Source: Candidatus Rokuibacteriota bacterium (GTDB lineage Bacteria; Methylomirabilota; Methylomirabilia; Rokubacteriales; CSP1-6). From it: 64,000 nucleotides of DNA. The stretch lies in the NCBI GenBank assembly GCA_003220495.1, contig QHSP01000018.1, forward strand, positions 59,413 to 123,412, read 5' to 3'. The first letter of the stretch is position 1. Each line of letters starts with the position of its first letter. A program made the position numbers and the translations under genes. Shown here one piece after another: positions 7,032 to 15,405 of this stretch. A model generated the notes under the pieces. It was not told where the DNA came from, searched no databases, and worked only from the letters and a program-made list of their open reading frames with translations.

Positions 7032-9863
7032 ATGACAGAGCCTGTGGCCGCGCCGCTTCATCCGGTCGCCCAGGAGCTTGCTGCGTCCCAGGGCGGCCTC
7101 AAGAGCTATCCGCCCGTCGAGCGCTGGGAGGACTGGGAAGAGTACGACCCGGTCGCCTGGCCGCAGAAGGTCAAGCGGCGGTACTCGCTGATCCCGACGA
7201 TCTGCTTCAACTGCGAGGCAGGCTGCGGTCTCCTCGCGTACGTCGACCGGGAGACGCTCGCGATCCAGAAGTTCGAGGGCAACCCGGCGCATCCCGGAAG
7301 CCGCGGGCGTAACTGCGCCAAGGGCCCGGCGACCTTGAATCAGGTGACCGATCCCGAGCGGATCCGCTATCCGCTGCGCCGCGTCGGGCCGCGCGGCGGA
7401 GGGCGCTGGGAGCGCGTCACGTGGGACGACGTCCTCGACGACATCGGCGGGCGCATTCGCAAGGCGCTGGTCGAGGGGCGGCAGCGAGAAGTGATGTATC
7501 ACCTCGGCCGGCCCGGCCACGAGCTCGTCTATCTCCAGCGCGTCTTCCACGCCTGGGGCATCGACGGCCACAACAGCCACACGAACGTCTGCTCGGCGAG
7601 CGCGCGGGCGGGGTACGCCTTCTGGCACGGCATGGATCGGCCGTCGCCGGATCACGCGAACGCACGCTTCATCCTGCTACTCTCCTCGCACCTGGAGACC
7701 GGTCACTACTTCAACCCGCACGCTCAGCGGATCATCGAGGCGAAGGCGCGTGGCGCCAAGATCGCGGTCTTCGATACGCGGCTGAGCAACACCGCGTCGA
7801 TGGCCGACTGGTGGCTGGCGCCCTGGCCGGGGTCGGAGTCGGCCGTGCTGCTGGCGATGGCGCACATCCTCGTGCGCGAGAAGCTCTACGACCGGGAGTT
7901 CGTCCGCCGGTGGGTGAACTGGGACGAGTACCTGCGCGAGGAGCGGCCCGATCTTCCGGTCGAGTTCGAATCGTTCGAGCGCGCGATCGACGAGCTGTAC
8001 CGGCACTTCACGCCGGAGTTCGCGGAAGCGGAGAGCGGCGTCGCGGCCGCGGCGATCGTCGAGATCGCGCGCGAGATCGGCCGCGCCGGCTCGGCGCTGG
8101 CGACCCACATCTGGCGCAACACCGCCGCCGGCAACCTGGGCGGCTGGCAAGTGGCGCGCGCGCTCGAGCTGATCGTGGTGCTCATGGGCGCCGTCGGCAC
8201 CCCCGGGGGTACCGCGCCCAGTGCCTGGAACAAGGCGGTGCCGGCGCCGCCGATGATGCCGCCGCCGGGGAAGATCTGGAGCGAGCTCCTGATGCCGCGC
8301 GAGTACCCGCTGGCATTCTTCGAGATGAGCTTCTTGCTGCCGCACTTCCTGCGTGAGGGCCGCGGCAAGCTCGCGATGTACTTCACGCGCGTCTACAACC
8401 CGGTGTGGACGAATCCCGACGGAATGTCGTGGATCGAGGCGCTGACCGACGAGGCCAAGGTCGAACGACATGCATGCCTGACTCCGATATGGAGTGAGAC
8501 GGCGTGGTTCGCCGATTTCGTATTGCCGATGGGCCACGCCTCCGAGCGTCACGACCTCATGTCGCAGGAGACCCACGCCGCGCGGTGGATCGGGTTCCGC
8601 CAGCCGGTGCTGCGGGTCGCCCTCGAGAGGACGGGCAAGCGTTTCGACTTCACCTGGCAGGCGCACGAGGCGGCCGGCATCGGGCAGGTCTGGGAAGAGG
8701 ACGAGTTCTGGATCGAGCTCTCCTGGCGGATCGACCCCGACGGCTCGCTCGGCATCCGGAAGTACTTCGAGTCGCCGTACCGCGCAGGCGAGAAGCTGAG
8801 GATCGAGGAGCAGTACCGCTGGATGTTCGAGAACAGTGTGCCCGGGCTTCCGGAGGCGGCCGCGAAGGAGAAGCTGACGCCGCTCGAGTACATGCGGAAG
8901 TACGGCGCCTTCCTGATCGAGGACGGCGTCTACCGCACCCACGAGCAGACGCCGCCGGCGCGCGAGCTCGATGGCGCGACGGTCGACCCGACGACGAACG
9001 TCGTCGTCAAGGGCGGCCAGGCGGTCGGCGTCGAGATCGACGGCCGACGCCACATCGGCTTTCCCACGCCCTCGCGCAAGCTCGAATTCTTCTCGAAGAC
9101 GTTGAAGGCGTGGAAATGGCCGGAGCAGGCGGTGCCGAACTACATCCGGAGCCACGTGCACTGGTCGAACCTCGACCGCGCGAAGGGGGAAATGGTCTTG
9201 CTGCCGACGTTCCGGCTCCCGACCCTGATCCACACGCGGTCGGGGAACGCGAAGTGGCTCTACGAGCTCTCCCACACGAACCCGCTCTGGCTCCATCCCG
9301 AGGACGCGACGCGGCTCGGGGTCGCGACCGGCGATCTCCTGAAGATCGCGACGCGCATCGGCCATTTCGTCGACACGGTCTGGGTGACCGAGTCCGTGCG
9401 TCCTGGGGTGGTGGCCTGCTCGCACCACCTGGGCCGGTGGCGCCTGCACGAGGACGCCGGCGGCGAGCGGTGGTCGACCGCGCTCGTCGATCTGCGCCGG
9501 CTCGACGCGGGCAAATGGCGCATGCGTCAGCTCCATGGGCCGCGGCCGTTCGCGAGCGCGGATCCGGATTCGTCGCGGATCTGGTGGAACGAAGCCGGAG
9601 TCCATCAGAACCTGACCTTCCCGGTCCAGCCCGATCCGGTCAGCGGCCAACACTGCTGGCATCAGAAGGTGACCGTGACGCGGCCGGGCCCCGACGACCG
9701 CTACGGCGACGTGTTCGTCGACACCGACAAGTCCTTCGAGGTCTACCGCGAGTGGCTGGCGCTCGCCCGTCCGGCGCCCGGCCCGGGCAACCTCCGACGA
9801 CCGTTGTGGCTGCCCCGAGCCTTCAAGCCCGACGTGTCGGCGTACCGCCTGGACGGCGAGTGA
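7032..9863 (+). CDS. Molybdopterin oxidoreductase, SoeA/PsrA-like catalytic subunit
   Basis: The 943-aa protein belongs to the DMSO reductase superfamily. The N-terminal [4Fe-4S] site is C58, C61, C65 and C95 (CFNCEAGC...NCAKG). Cys187 in NVCSASARAG is the likely Mo ligand. A C-terminal molybdopterin-dinucleotide-binding domain runs from about residue 720 to the end. No Tat signal is present, so the enzyme should be cytoplasmic. That favours SoeA-type sulfite oxidation to sulfate over periplasmic polysulfide or tetrathionate reductases. It follows the fused FeS/membrane gene by 8 nt. Length and context fit SoeA; specificity is inferred, and another sulfur-oxyanion substrate is possible. Confidence 0.85.
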   Translation: MTEPVAAPLHPVAQELAASQGGLKSYPPVERWEDWEEYDPVAWPQKVKRRYSLIPTICFNCEAGCGLLAYVDRETLAIQKFEGNPAHPGSRGRNCAKGPATLNQVTDPERIRYPLRRVGPRGGGRWERVTWDDVLDDIGGRIRKALVEGRQREVMYHLGRPGHELVYLQRVFHAWGIDGHNSHTNVCSASARAGYAFWHGMDRPSPDHANARFILLLSSHLETGHYFNPHAQRIIEAKARGAKIAVFDTRLSNTASMADWWLAPWPGSESAVLLAMAHILVREKLYDREFVRRWVNWDEYLREERPDLPVEFESFERAIDELYRHFTPEFAEAESGVAAAAIVEIAREIGRAGSALATHIWRNTAAGNLGGWQVARALELIVVLMGAVGTPGGTAPSAWNKAVPAPPMMPPPGKIWSELLMPREYPLAFFEMSFLLPHFLREGRGKLAMYFTRVYNPVWTNPDGMSWIEALTDEAKVERHACLTPIWSETAWFADFVLPMGHASERHDLMSQETHAARWIGFRQPVLRVALERTGKRFDFTWQAHEAAGIGQVWEEDEFWIELSWRIDPDGSLGIRKYFESPYRAGEKLRIEEQYRWMFENSVPGLPEAAAKEKLTPLEYMRKYGAFLIEDGVYRTHEQTPPARELDGATVDPTTNVVVKGGQAVGVEIDGRRHIGFPTPSRKLEFFSKTLKAWKWPEQAVPNYIRSHVHWSNLDRAKGEMVLLPTFRLPTLIHTRSGNAKWLYELSHTNPLWLHPEDATRLGVATGDLLKIATRIGHFVDTVWVTESVRPGVVACSHHLGRWRLHEDAGGERWSTALVDLRRLDAGKWRMRQLHGPRPFASADPDSSRIWWNEAGVHQNLTFPVQPDPVSGQHCWHQKVTVTRPGPDDRYGDVFVDTDKSFEVYREWLALARPAPGPGNLRRPLWLPRAFKPDVSAYRLDGE

Positions 9864-9972
9864 CGACGTCCTGCCGCTGCCTGGGACGGACGGATCTGTC
9901 GCAAGTAATTCGCTGCGCTAGTTGAGCCAGGCGAGGCGAAGCTCGCAAGATTCCGCCTAAGATTCTCCAACG

Positions 9973-11157
9973 TCAGACGTCTTTGCCAGCCCGAAGCGCG
10001 GCAACGACGGCGCGTTCCGGCACATCCGCACCGACAGGCAGAGGTTCTCCGTAGATCCCTGCGAACGCCCGGCAGACCGCCGACGGCGTGGAGGTCACGA
10101 CTTCAATCGGGAGACCGATGAAACCAGCGAGCTCGTCAGCGAGGGCGACCGTCTTCGGGTCCTCAACGACCACGACGAGGCGATCGTTGACCCGAGCCAA
10201 CGGGACGACCCGATGCTTCGCTGCGTACTTTCGATTGATGTAGGAACGCAAGCGCTGATCGACACAGATCGCGTTGGGGTCGACAAACCTGACGTTGAGC
10301 TGCGCACAGAGAGCGCGCCGCAGGGTCGCTTCCGTGACAACATTGCTCCGGATGAGCGCGGCACCGAGCGTCACCCGGGGAGGGACATGCTGTCTGAGGG
10401 CGACCGCAAGCTGCGCCCGAGAGATCGCGCCACTCCGCAGCAGAATCTCTCCCACGGGCGCCCGCTTCTTGTGGCCGTCGAGGACGCCGGCGAGCCGCCG
10501 CCGCGAGAGGAGACCGCGACTGAAGAGGATGTGTCCCAGGGGGAGGTAGTCCGCCAACTGCTGTTGGGTCCGCAGAGCGTCCTCCAGCTGGTGAAGCGCG
10601 ACGATGCTTTCTCTGAGAAGAAGCTCGCCGAGCTGCGGCGCGGGCGGACCCCAGGGGAGATGGGTCTCGACGGGCGATGGGTCGGCGAGCGGCGTGGCGA
10701 ATGACCTCCGTTGGCACAGCAGCGCCACGAGGTGTTCGAGTTCGGCGGGAGCGACGGGCTTGGGCAAGCAGGCCGACACTCCGAGCCCATCGAGGCCATC
10801 GCCGGGCCGATCGTACCGGTTGGTCAAGGCAATGATTGGAATCGTCGCGTCGTACTGCCTGATCGCTCGAACGTAGCGCAAGACATCAAGATGCTTGAGG
10901 TGCGGAGCAAAGAGGATCAGGTCGGGCTGACCGCGCCGCAAAGCGTCGAACAGCTCCGAGATCGTGGTGGCCGCCACGATCTCGTACGTGTGATCGTGCT
11001 CGAAGTGCTGCACGTAGCGCCGCACGAAGTGTACTTCCGCGGCATCGTCATCGATGACGAGCACCCGGGTGTCGCTGGTTGCGGTGCCGCGATGCCTGAC
11101 GTCGTCACTGGGCGTCATACCTTCAGCGGAAGAGGGCAGCAAACTGATTGTGCTCAT
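9973..11157 (-). CDS. Degenerate receiver domain fused to MshEN (GspE N-terminal-like) module
   Basis: The start at 11157 is chosen because GAGGAG (plus-strand 11168-11173) lies 10 nt upstream; an in-frame ATG at 11208 lacks that support. The 394-aa protein opens with a response-regulator receiver fold (VLVIDDD near the N-terminus, LTN and LPKP later). The phospho-acceptor position reads PDLILFAPHL, so Ala replaces the Asp. The second half (about 165-385) resembles the N-terminal MshEN/GspE_N domain of type II secretion and pilus ATPases, which binds nucleotides including c-di-GMP in some members. No ATPase domain is attached. It may be a phosphorylation-independent signalling or scaffold protein. 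It converges with the SoeA-like gene. Confidence 0.75.
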   Translation of the reverse strand: MSTISLLPSSAEGMTPSDDVRHRGTATSDTRVLVIDDDAAEVHFVRRYVQHFEHDHTYEIVAATTISELFDALRRGQPDLILFAPHLKHLDVLRYVRAIRQYDATIPIIALTNRYDRPGDGLDGLGVSACLPKPVAPAELEHLVALLCQRRSFATPLADPSPVETHLPWGPPAPQLGELLLRESIVALHQLEDALRTQQQLADYLPLGHILFSRGLLSRRRLAGVLDGHKKRAPVGEILLRSGAISRAQLAVALRQHVPPRVTLGAALIRSNVVTEATLRRALCAQLNVRFVDPNAICVDQRLRSYINRKYAAKHRVVPLARVNDRLVVVVEDPKTVALADELAGFIGLPIEVVTSTPSAVCRAFAGIYGEPLPVGADVPERAVVAALRAGKDV

Positions 11158-11451
11158 ACAAACAATGCTCCTCGCGCGAGACTCTGCGGCACCGGGGCTG
11201 TAAGCCACCGTCGCGCGCTCACGCCATTACAGTTTAGTCTCGTCGCTGCGTTCCAGTGCCGTCAATGATCTGGGGGGGGCGAGATTCCGGAAAGTTCACG
11301 GGCGATACGGCACGGAGTCGACGCGGGCGCGGCGATCTCCGAAGAGCGCGGTGCGATCCTGCGGGCGGCAAGACTGCTCTCGTGCGGGGCCAGTGTCGGC
11401 CAGTCTGACAGCACGGAGGTGCGGACGTGGGGCGCGCACGAGCGGGTCGTA

Positions 11452-11685
11452 CTACTTCACCCGGCGCCTCACCACGGCCCAGCCCGATGACCGGAGGTCT
11501 TGCGTGATGTCGCGGCTGCGCCGCTCCACATGCCGTCGCTCGGACGGCGGCGGCCTCGAGCTCCTGCGCCGTTCGCCTACTCGTCGATCGAGGACCACGT
11601 CCCTACTGTCGTCGGCAAATACATGCTTGAGATAGAAGTATTGTCTTGGCTCGGTACGCGACACAACGAAGATAAAGTCTGCCAT
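11452..11685 (-). CDS. Small Arg-rich protein (RRxGERRR / ERRxxERR type), function unknown
   Basis: A 77-aa protein starting at ATG 11685 behind a good ribosome site (GGAGG, 6 nt upstream). It begins with a short beta-like segment (FIFVVSR). Then comes an arginine-rich core with VVLDRRVGERRR and ERRHVERRSRD, and it ends GWAVVRRRVK. Similar small proteins are scattered through bacteria without a known function. Basic composition suggests binding to nucleic acid or anionic polymer, but that is a guess. The ribosome site and ordered motif argue that it is real. Confidence 0.6.
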   Translation of the reverse strand: MADFIFVVSRTEPRQYFYLKHVFADDSRDVVLDRRVGERRRSSRPPPSERRHVERRSRDITQDLRSSGWAVVRRRVK

Positions 11686-12049
11686 AACCTGCCTCCGCTG
11701 GATTCGAGAGACGGCTCGTGGCCCGACTTGGGGCCTCGCCGTCGTGCGTCGAAAGCTGAGTGGTCAGAAGACTCCGCGACCGGGGAGGCGGAAGGCGGAC
11801 ACGATGAACTCCGAGAGAGCCGAGGGCACATCGAAAGGGGGTGACGCATGCGCTCTTGGGTCATCATTCGTAACACCCGCAATCACACCTTAGGCCAAGG
11901 GAGCGAGACCGGACAATGAGGCGATTCCCAGAATACTCGACTGAAAATTCACTGACTCCCGCAACAGGGAAACGCTAATCGCGGCGATAGCCGAGAAGGT
12001 GGTTCGGGCGACGAGCCAGGATGGGGAGGGCGCTCCACCGCTTGACGCG
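11686..12049. other. Intergenic stretch without a convincing gene
   Basis: This 364-bp stretch separates two minus-strand genes. Two tiny plus-strand frames exist: ATG 11804 (29 codons) and ATG 11848 (23 codons, with AAAGGGGG upstream). Neither resembles anything, so I do not annotate them as genes. The local sequence around 11,930-11,980 is less G+C-rich than its surroundings. No convincing promoter, terminator or repeat is visible. Confidence 0.4.
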
Positions 12050-13033
12050 CTATTCGATCACCTGGTCGGCTTGCAGCAGCAGCGTTTTGGGAATCGTCAA
12101 CCCGAGCGCCTTGGCCGTCTTGAGGTTGATGACGAGCTCGAACCTCGTGGGATCTTCGATCGGCAGGTCGCCGGGGTTGGCGCCCTTGAGGACGCGGTCG
12201 ACGTATCGGGCCGCTCGCCGGAACGTGTCGGTGAGGCTCGGCGCATAGGAGATGAGGCCGCCGGCTTCGACGTCGGCCTTCAGCGCGAACATGGTCGGGA
12301 TCCGCTGCTTGGCCGCGAACTCGATGATGATCGGCCGGTATGCCGTCGTGAGCGCACTGGCGACGGTGATCAAGGCCTCGGGACGCTTTTGCGTCATCGC
12401 CGAGAAGGCCTTGGGGACATCGCTTGGGTCTCTCACTTCCAGAGACTGCAGCGTCACTCGTAGCTTGCGGGCCGCGGACTGCGCTTCTTGCCATTGCCGC
12501 TGTGAGCCTTGGCTCGTCGGAGTCCAGAGGAAGGCAACGCGGGAAAGCTTCGGAATGGCCTCCTTGAACAGCTCGAGCCGTTTCCCGGTCAGTTCTCCGG
12601 TAGACCAGCCGGGCCCCGTGATGTTCCCGCCCGGACGCGCCAGGCTCGTGACGAGCCCTTCCTCGACCGGATCGGTGAGCGAGGGGACGATGATGGGGAT
12701 CGTCTTCGTCGCGTTTCTCGCGGCGTCGACAGTTCCCGGTACGGCGACGATGACGTCGACCTTGAGGGCGATCAGCTCGGCCGCCAGATCGGGCAAGAGC
12801 TCACGATTCCACGCCGCCGACCGGTACTCGACGAGGATATTTCGGCCCGCGATGTAGCCGAGCTCTCTCAATCCGTCGAGGAACGCCGCGCGCTCCGCGG
12901 AAGGCGGGTCGGCGAGCGGCGAAATGACGAGATACCCGATCCGGGGAATCTTGTCGGGGCGCTGCGCCTCGACGCCGGGTACGCCGATGATCATGAGCAC
13001 CACGGCGATGAGCTTCAGCGCCCGAAGACTCAT
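12050..13033 (-). CDS. Orphan ABC transporter substrate-binding protein (ABC_sub_bind family)
   Basis: The 327-aa protein has an N-terminal signal peptide ending near GVEAQ. It has the layout of the PF04392-type binding proteins: IPRIGYLV at the start, AFLDGLRELGY, TIPIIV, a SLARPGGNITG motif, and a C-terminal segment ending LLLQADQVIE. The family is often encoded without dedicated permease or ATPase genes, as here. The ligand is unknown; characterised relatives include Trp- or Tyr-binding proteins. It is followed 31 bp away, on the same strand, by the start of a gap before the SoxXA-like gene, from which it may be read through. Confidence 0.85.
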   Translation of the reverse strand: MSLRALKLIAVVLMIIGVPGVEAQRPDKIPRIGYLVISPLADPPSAERAAFLDGLRELGYIAGRNILVEYRSAAWNRELLPDLAAELIALKVDVIVAVPGTVDAARNATKTIPIIVPSLTDPVEEGLVTSLARPGGNITGPGWSTGELTGKRLELFKEAIPKLSRVAFLWTPTSQGSQRQWQEAQSAARKLRVTLQSLEVRDPSDVPKAFSAMTQKRPEALITVASALTTAYRPIIIEFAAKQRIPTMFALKADVEAGGLISYAPSLTDTFRRAARYVDRVLKGANPGDLPIEDPTRFELVINLKTAKALGLTIPKTLLLQADQVIE

Positions 13034-13064
13034 TCGGCGGTGATCCTTCGGATTCCTCGGGGGG

Positions 13065-14435
13065 TCACCTGATTCCCGGTACGCTCATCGGCTTGCCGTT
13101 GTCGAATGCCGTCAGGTAGAGCTCGAGGTCGGCGTACTCGGGTGCGTCGGCCGCGAGATAGTTCGTCCCCAGCGGCAGCATGCAGAACTGAAATCGAGTT
13201 CGAACACTCCAGATCGTCCGCGGGATCGTGAACCACACGGGGAAGTGCCGGGTCAAGCCGTTCTGTGCGAGGCTCAGGACCCGCGCGCCGGCGTACCGGC
13301 CCGCCCCGCGATCCCCATCGTGGCAGTCGGCGCAGGCGTGGTTCCGCTGCCCCACCCGCTGGTAATAGACAGCGCGCCCGCGTTCGTACGCCGCCCGCGC
13401 CTCGGGGCTCGTCACGTCGACGTTCACCGGCAGTCCATTCGACTGCATCTTGATGAGGATCGCCAGGGCGAGGTGAACAGGGCTCTGGGCGAGCATCTCG
13501 GCGCCAGTCCTCTCGGGGGTATGAACGGTGAGGTAATCCTCGATCGACATCACGCGCCCGTACGCCGCGAGGTACTTCGGATATTGCGTGGCAACGCCCT
13601 TCATCGCTTTCTCGAGGCCGCCGTCGTGGCAATCGGCGCAGGCCTTGCCGGACGGTCCCTTCGCTGACCACGCCGCCAGACCGCTCTCCGCCAGGAGGAT
13701 CGCCGGGTTGTTGGCGGAATCCAGGTTGTCGCCCCAGTAGAGACCGACGCGCGGACGAGTGTGGGGGTTCCGAGTGGGGTCTTTCTCCACCGGCGGCACG
13801 AACGGCGGGTTTCCCTTGAGGGTCTGGAGAAACGCGACGATGTGCACGGTCTCCTCGGGCGACAGGATGCCGCTCGGTCCCCAGGGCGGCATGGTCGGAT
13901 TTGCCAGAAACAGGCGCGCATCCCAGACGAAGTCGAAGAGGTACCGGTCCGGCAGACGCCGGTCGCCGATGACGGAGAGGTCGGGTCCGACGCTGCCGGC
14001 GGGCCAGACGTCGTCGCCCGGTATCAAATGGCAGCCGGTGCAGGGGGCCTTTTCACGCGACATGAACAACTCTCGACCCCGCCGGGGGTCGCCCTTGACG
14101 GCAGGCATGGGAATCCGGTTCGGGGGCGGGAACTTCTTGGTCTCGTTATAGGCGTAGGTGGGCCATCGCTCGAAGTTCGCCGTGACGGTGTTGAACGCAT
14201 CGTCCTTGTACCGGATCTGTATGCGCTTGCCGTCGACCTCTTTGACCTCGCCCTTGGCCTCCGGGATCGCCCGCGACGTCCAGCGCGGCGGCGCCGAAGC
14301 CTGGTGCCTGTCAGCTCCCGGCACGCAGCCGAGCACCAGGAGAGCCCCAACCGCGAGGACGCTCGGCACGAGCGGCAGGCGAGAGCATCGGGAGCGACCC
14401 ATGAGGAGTTGTCCGAAGGCCTGCCTTGGGCGCAT
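13065..14435 (-). CDS. soxXA: SoxX-SoxA fusion, tri-heme c lipoprotein (copy 1)
   Basis: The 456-aa protein joins two subunits that normally form the SoxXA heterodimer. Residues to about 210 are SoxX-like: heme site CTGCH (132-136), GPDLSVIGDR, and the Met of NPTMPPWG (182) as likely axial ligand. The rest is SoxA-like, with heme sites CADCH (266-270) and CADCH (368-372). Cys418 in RFQFCMLPLG matches the (persulfidated) Cys heme ligand of SoxA, and the end is the SoxA-type LELYL...PGIR. A lipobox LVLGC (C37) suggests a membrane-anchored periplasmic lipoprotein. SoxXA couples thiosulfate to the SoxY Cys. The gene diverges from soxY. No clear ribosome site precedes ATG 14435; ATG 14402 is an alternative. 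Confidence 0.88.
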   Translation of the reverse strand: MRPRQAFGQLLMGRSRCSRLPLVPSVLAVGALLVLGCVPGADRHQASAPPRWTSRAIPEAKGEVKEVDGKRIQIRYKDDAFNTVTANFERWPTYAYNETKKFPPPNRIPMPAVKGDPRRGRELFMSREKAPCTGCHLIPGDDVWPAGSVGPDLSVIGDRRLPDRYLFDFVWDARLFLANPTMPPWGPSGILSPEETVHIVAFLQTLKGNPPFVPPVEKDPTRNPHTRPRVGLYWGDNLDSANNPAILLAESGLAAWSAKGPSGKACADCHDGGLEKAMKGVATQYPKYLAAYGRVMSIEDYLTVHTPERTGAEMLAQSPVHLALAILIKMQSNGLPVNVDVTSPEARAAYERGRAVYYQRVGQRNHACADCHDGDRGAGRYAGARVLSLAQNGLTRHFPVWFTIPRTIWSVRTRFQFCMLPLGTNYLAADAPEYADLELYLTAFDNGKPMSVPGIR

Positions 14436-14438
14436 AGT

Positions 14439-14457
14439 GTCTCGAAGCTTTGGAGAC
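14439..14457. promoter_or_regulatory. Dyad between the divergent sox genes
   Basis: GTCTC (14439-14443) and GAGAC (14453-14457) are inverted around a 9-nt spacer, 3 nt upstream of the SoxXA copy 1 start and 63 nt upstream of soxY. It is placed where a regulator controlling both directions could bind. It is short and could be chance; no SoxR-type regulator gene is in the window. Confidence 0.25.
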
Positions 14458-14520
14458 GTTCAGAGACTCTGGGACGGTGGAGGCCGCTTGTCAAGACAGT
14501 TGTCGCACCTGAGGAACGGA

Positions 14521-15060
14521 ATGATGGAAAAGCAGGACGGTGGACACAACGTGAAGCACGGAACGGCCGTGACTGACAGCCACGGGTTGACCCGGCGGAC
14601 GGTGCTGATGTCACTCGCCGCCTTCGGCGTCGCCGTCGCCGGTGGCCTTGCTGCGGCGCCCGGGACCGCGCACGGCCAGGCGCTCGGCCAGAACGAGAGT
14701 GTCGAGGAGGCGCTGAAGCGTCTCTTCGGCGGCAAGACGATCAAGGACGGTTCCGCCGCCATCAAGCTCGACGTCCCGCTCATCGCGGAGAACGGCGCGG
14801 TCGTCCCGGTCTCCGTCACCGTCGACTCGCCGATGACGCCCGCGAGCTGGGTGAAGCACATCTACGTCGTCGCCGACAAGAACCGTATCCCCGTCGTGAC
14901 GCGGGTGACCCTGGCGCCCGAGGCGGGCCGCGCGTTCATGGGGGCGAACATCCGGCTGGGCGAGAGCGGCGACGTCCGCGCGATCGTGGAGCAGAGCGAC
15001 GGCACGCTGCTCCAGGTCAAGCGCGAGGTGAAGGTCACCGTCGGCGGCTGCGGGGGCTAG
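14521..15060 (+). CDS. soxY: SoxY, sulfur-carrier protein of the Sox complex
   Basis: The start ATG 14521 follows GAGGA at 14511-14515. The 179-aa protein has a Tat signal (LTRRTVLMSLAAFG) and ends with the diagnostic C-terminal swinging arm VGGCGG, whose Cys177 carries the sulfur intermediate. The body (about 60-165) has the SoxY immunoglobulin-like fold pattern (VPVSVTVDSPM, WVKHIYVVADKN). SoxY binds SoxZ, encoded 2 nt downstream. Together they present covalently bound sulfur to SoxXA and SoxB in the periplasm. Confidence 0.95.
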   Translation: MMEKQDGGHNVKHGTAVTDSHGLTRRTVLMSLAAFGVAVAGGLAAAPGTAHGQALGQNESVEEALKRLFGGKTIKDGSAAIKLDVPLIAENGAVVPVSVTVDSPMTPASWVKHIYVVADKNRIPVVTRVTLAPEAGRAFMGANIRLGESGDVRAIVEQSDGTLLQVKREVKVTVGGCGG

Positions 15061-15062
15061 CC

Positions 15063-15395
15063 ATGGCAGACATCGGGAAGGTCCGGCTTCGCGTTCCCTC
15101 GAGTATCAAGCCCGGCGACGTCGTCGAGGTGCGTTCGCTCGTGATCCATCCAATGGAGCGGGTCGAGCGCGACGCGCAGGGCAAGATCGTTCAAAGGAAC
15201 TACAATTACATCAACAAGGTCATCGTGACGTACCTCGGCAAGACGGTCGCGACCTTCGACACCACCCAGAGCGTGGCGGAAAACCCGTTCTTCTCCTTCA
15301 CCTTCAAGGCGACCGACCCGGGCCAGCTCAAGGTCCAGTTCCTCGACACCACGGGCGGCCGATACGAAGGCACAGCCGACATCAAGTTCGCGTGA
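15063..15395 (+). CDS. soxZ: SoxZ, partner of SoxY
   Basis: The 110-aa protein has the usual SoxZ length and pattern: VRLRVPSSIKPGDVVEVRSLVIHPME at the start (shown as a whole only by position, 7-32), NYINKVIVTYLGK, and the ending GRYEGTADIKFA. It has no signal peptide and is exported with SoxY by Tat as a complex, as known for the family. It starts 2 nt after soxY and is followed after 10 nt by the second SoxXA fusion. Confidence 0.95.
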   Translation: MADIGKVRLRVPSSIKPGDVVEVRSLVIHPMERVERDAQGKIVQRNYNYINKVIVTYLGKTVATFDTTQSVAENPFFSFTFKATDPGQLKVQFLDTTGGRYEGTADIKFA

Positions 15396-15405
15396 ACGCT
15401 TCTCG

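Noticed and set aside
11500..11844. A 114-codon plus-strand ORF overlapping the Arg-rich small gene
   Set aside because: Antisense to the better-supported minus-strand gene with a ribosome site; no motif.
11804..11919. Two tiny plus-strand ORFs in the 11,686-12,049 gap
   Set aside because: Too short and overlapping in different frames, with no recognisable pattern.
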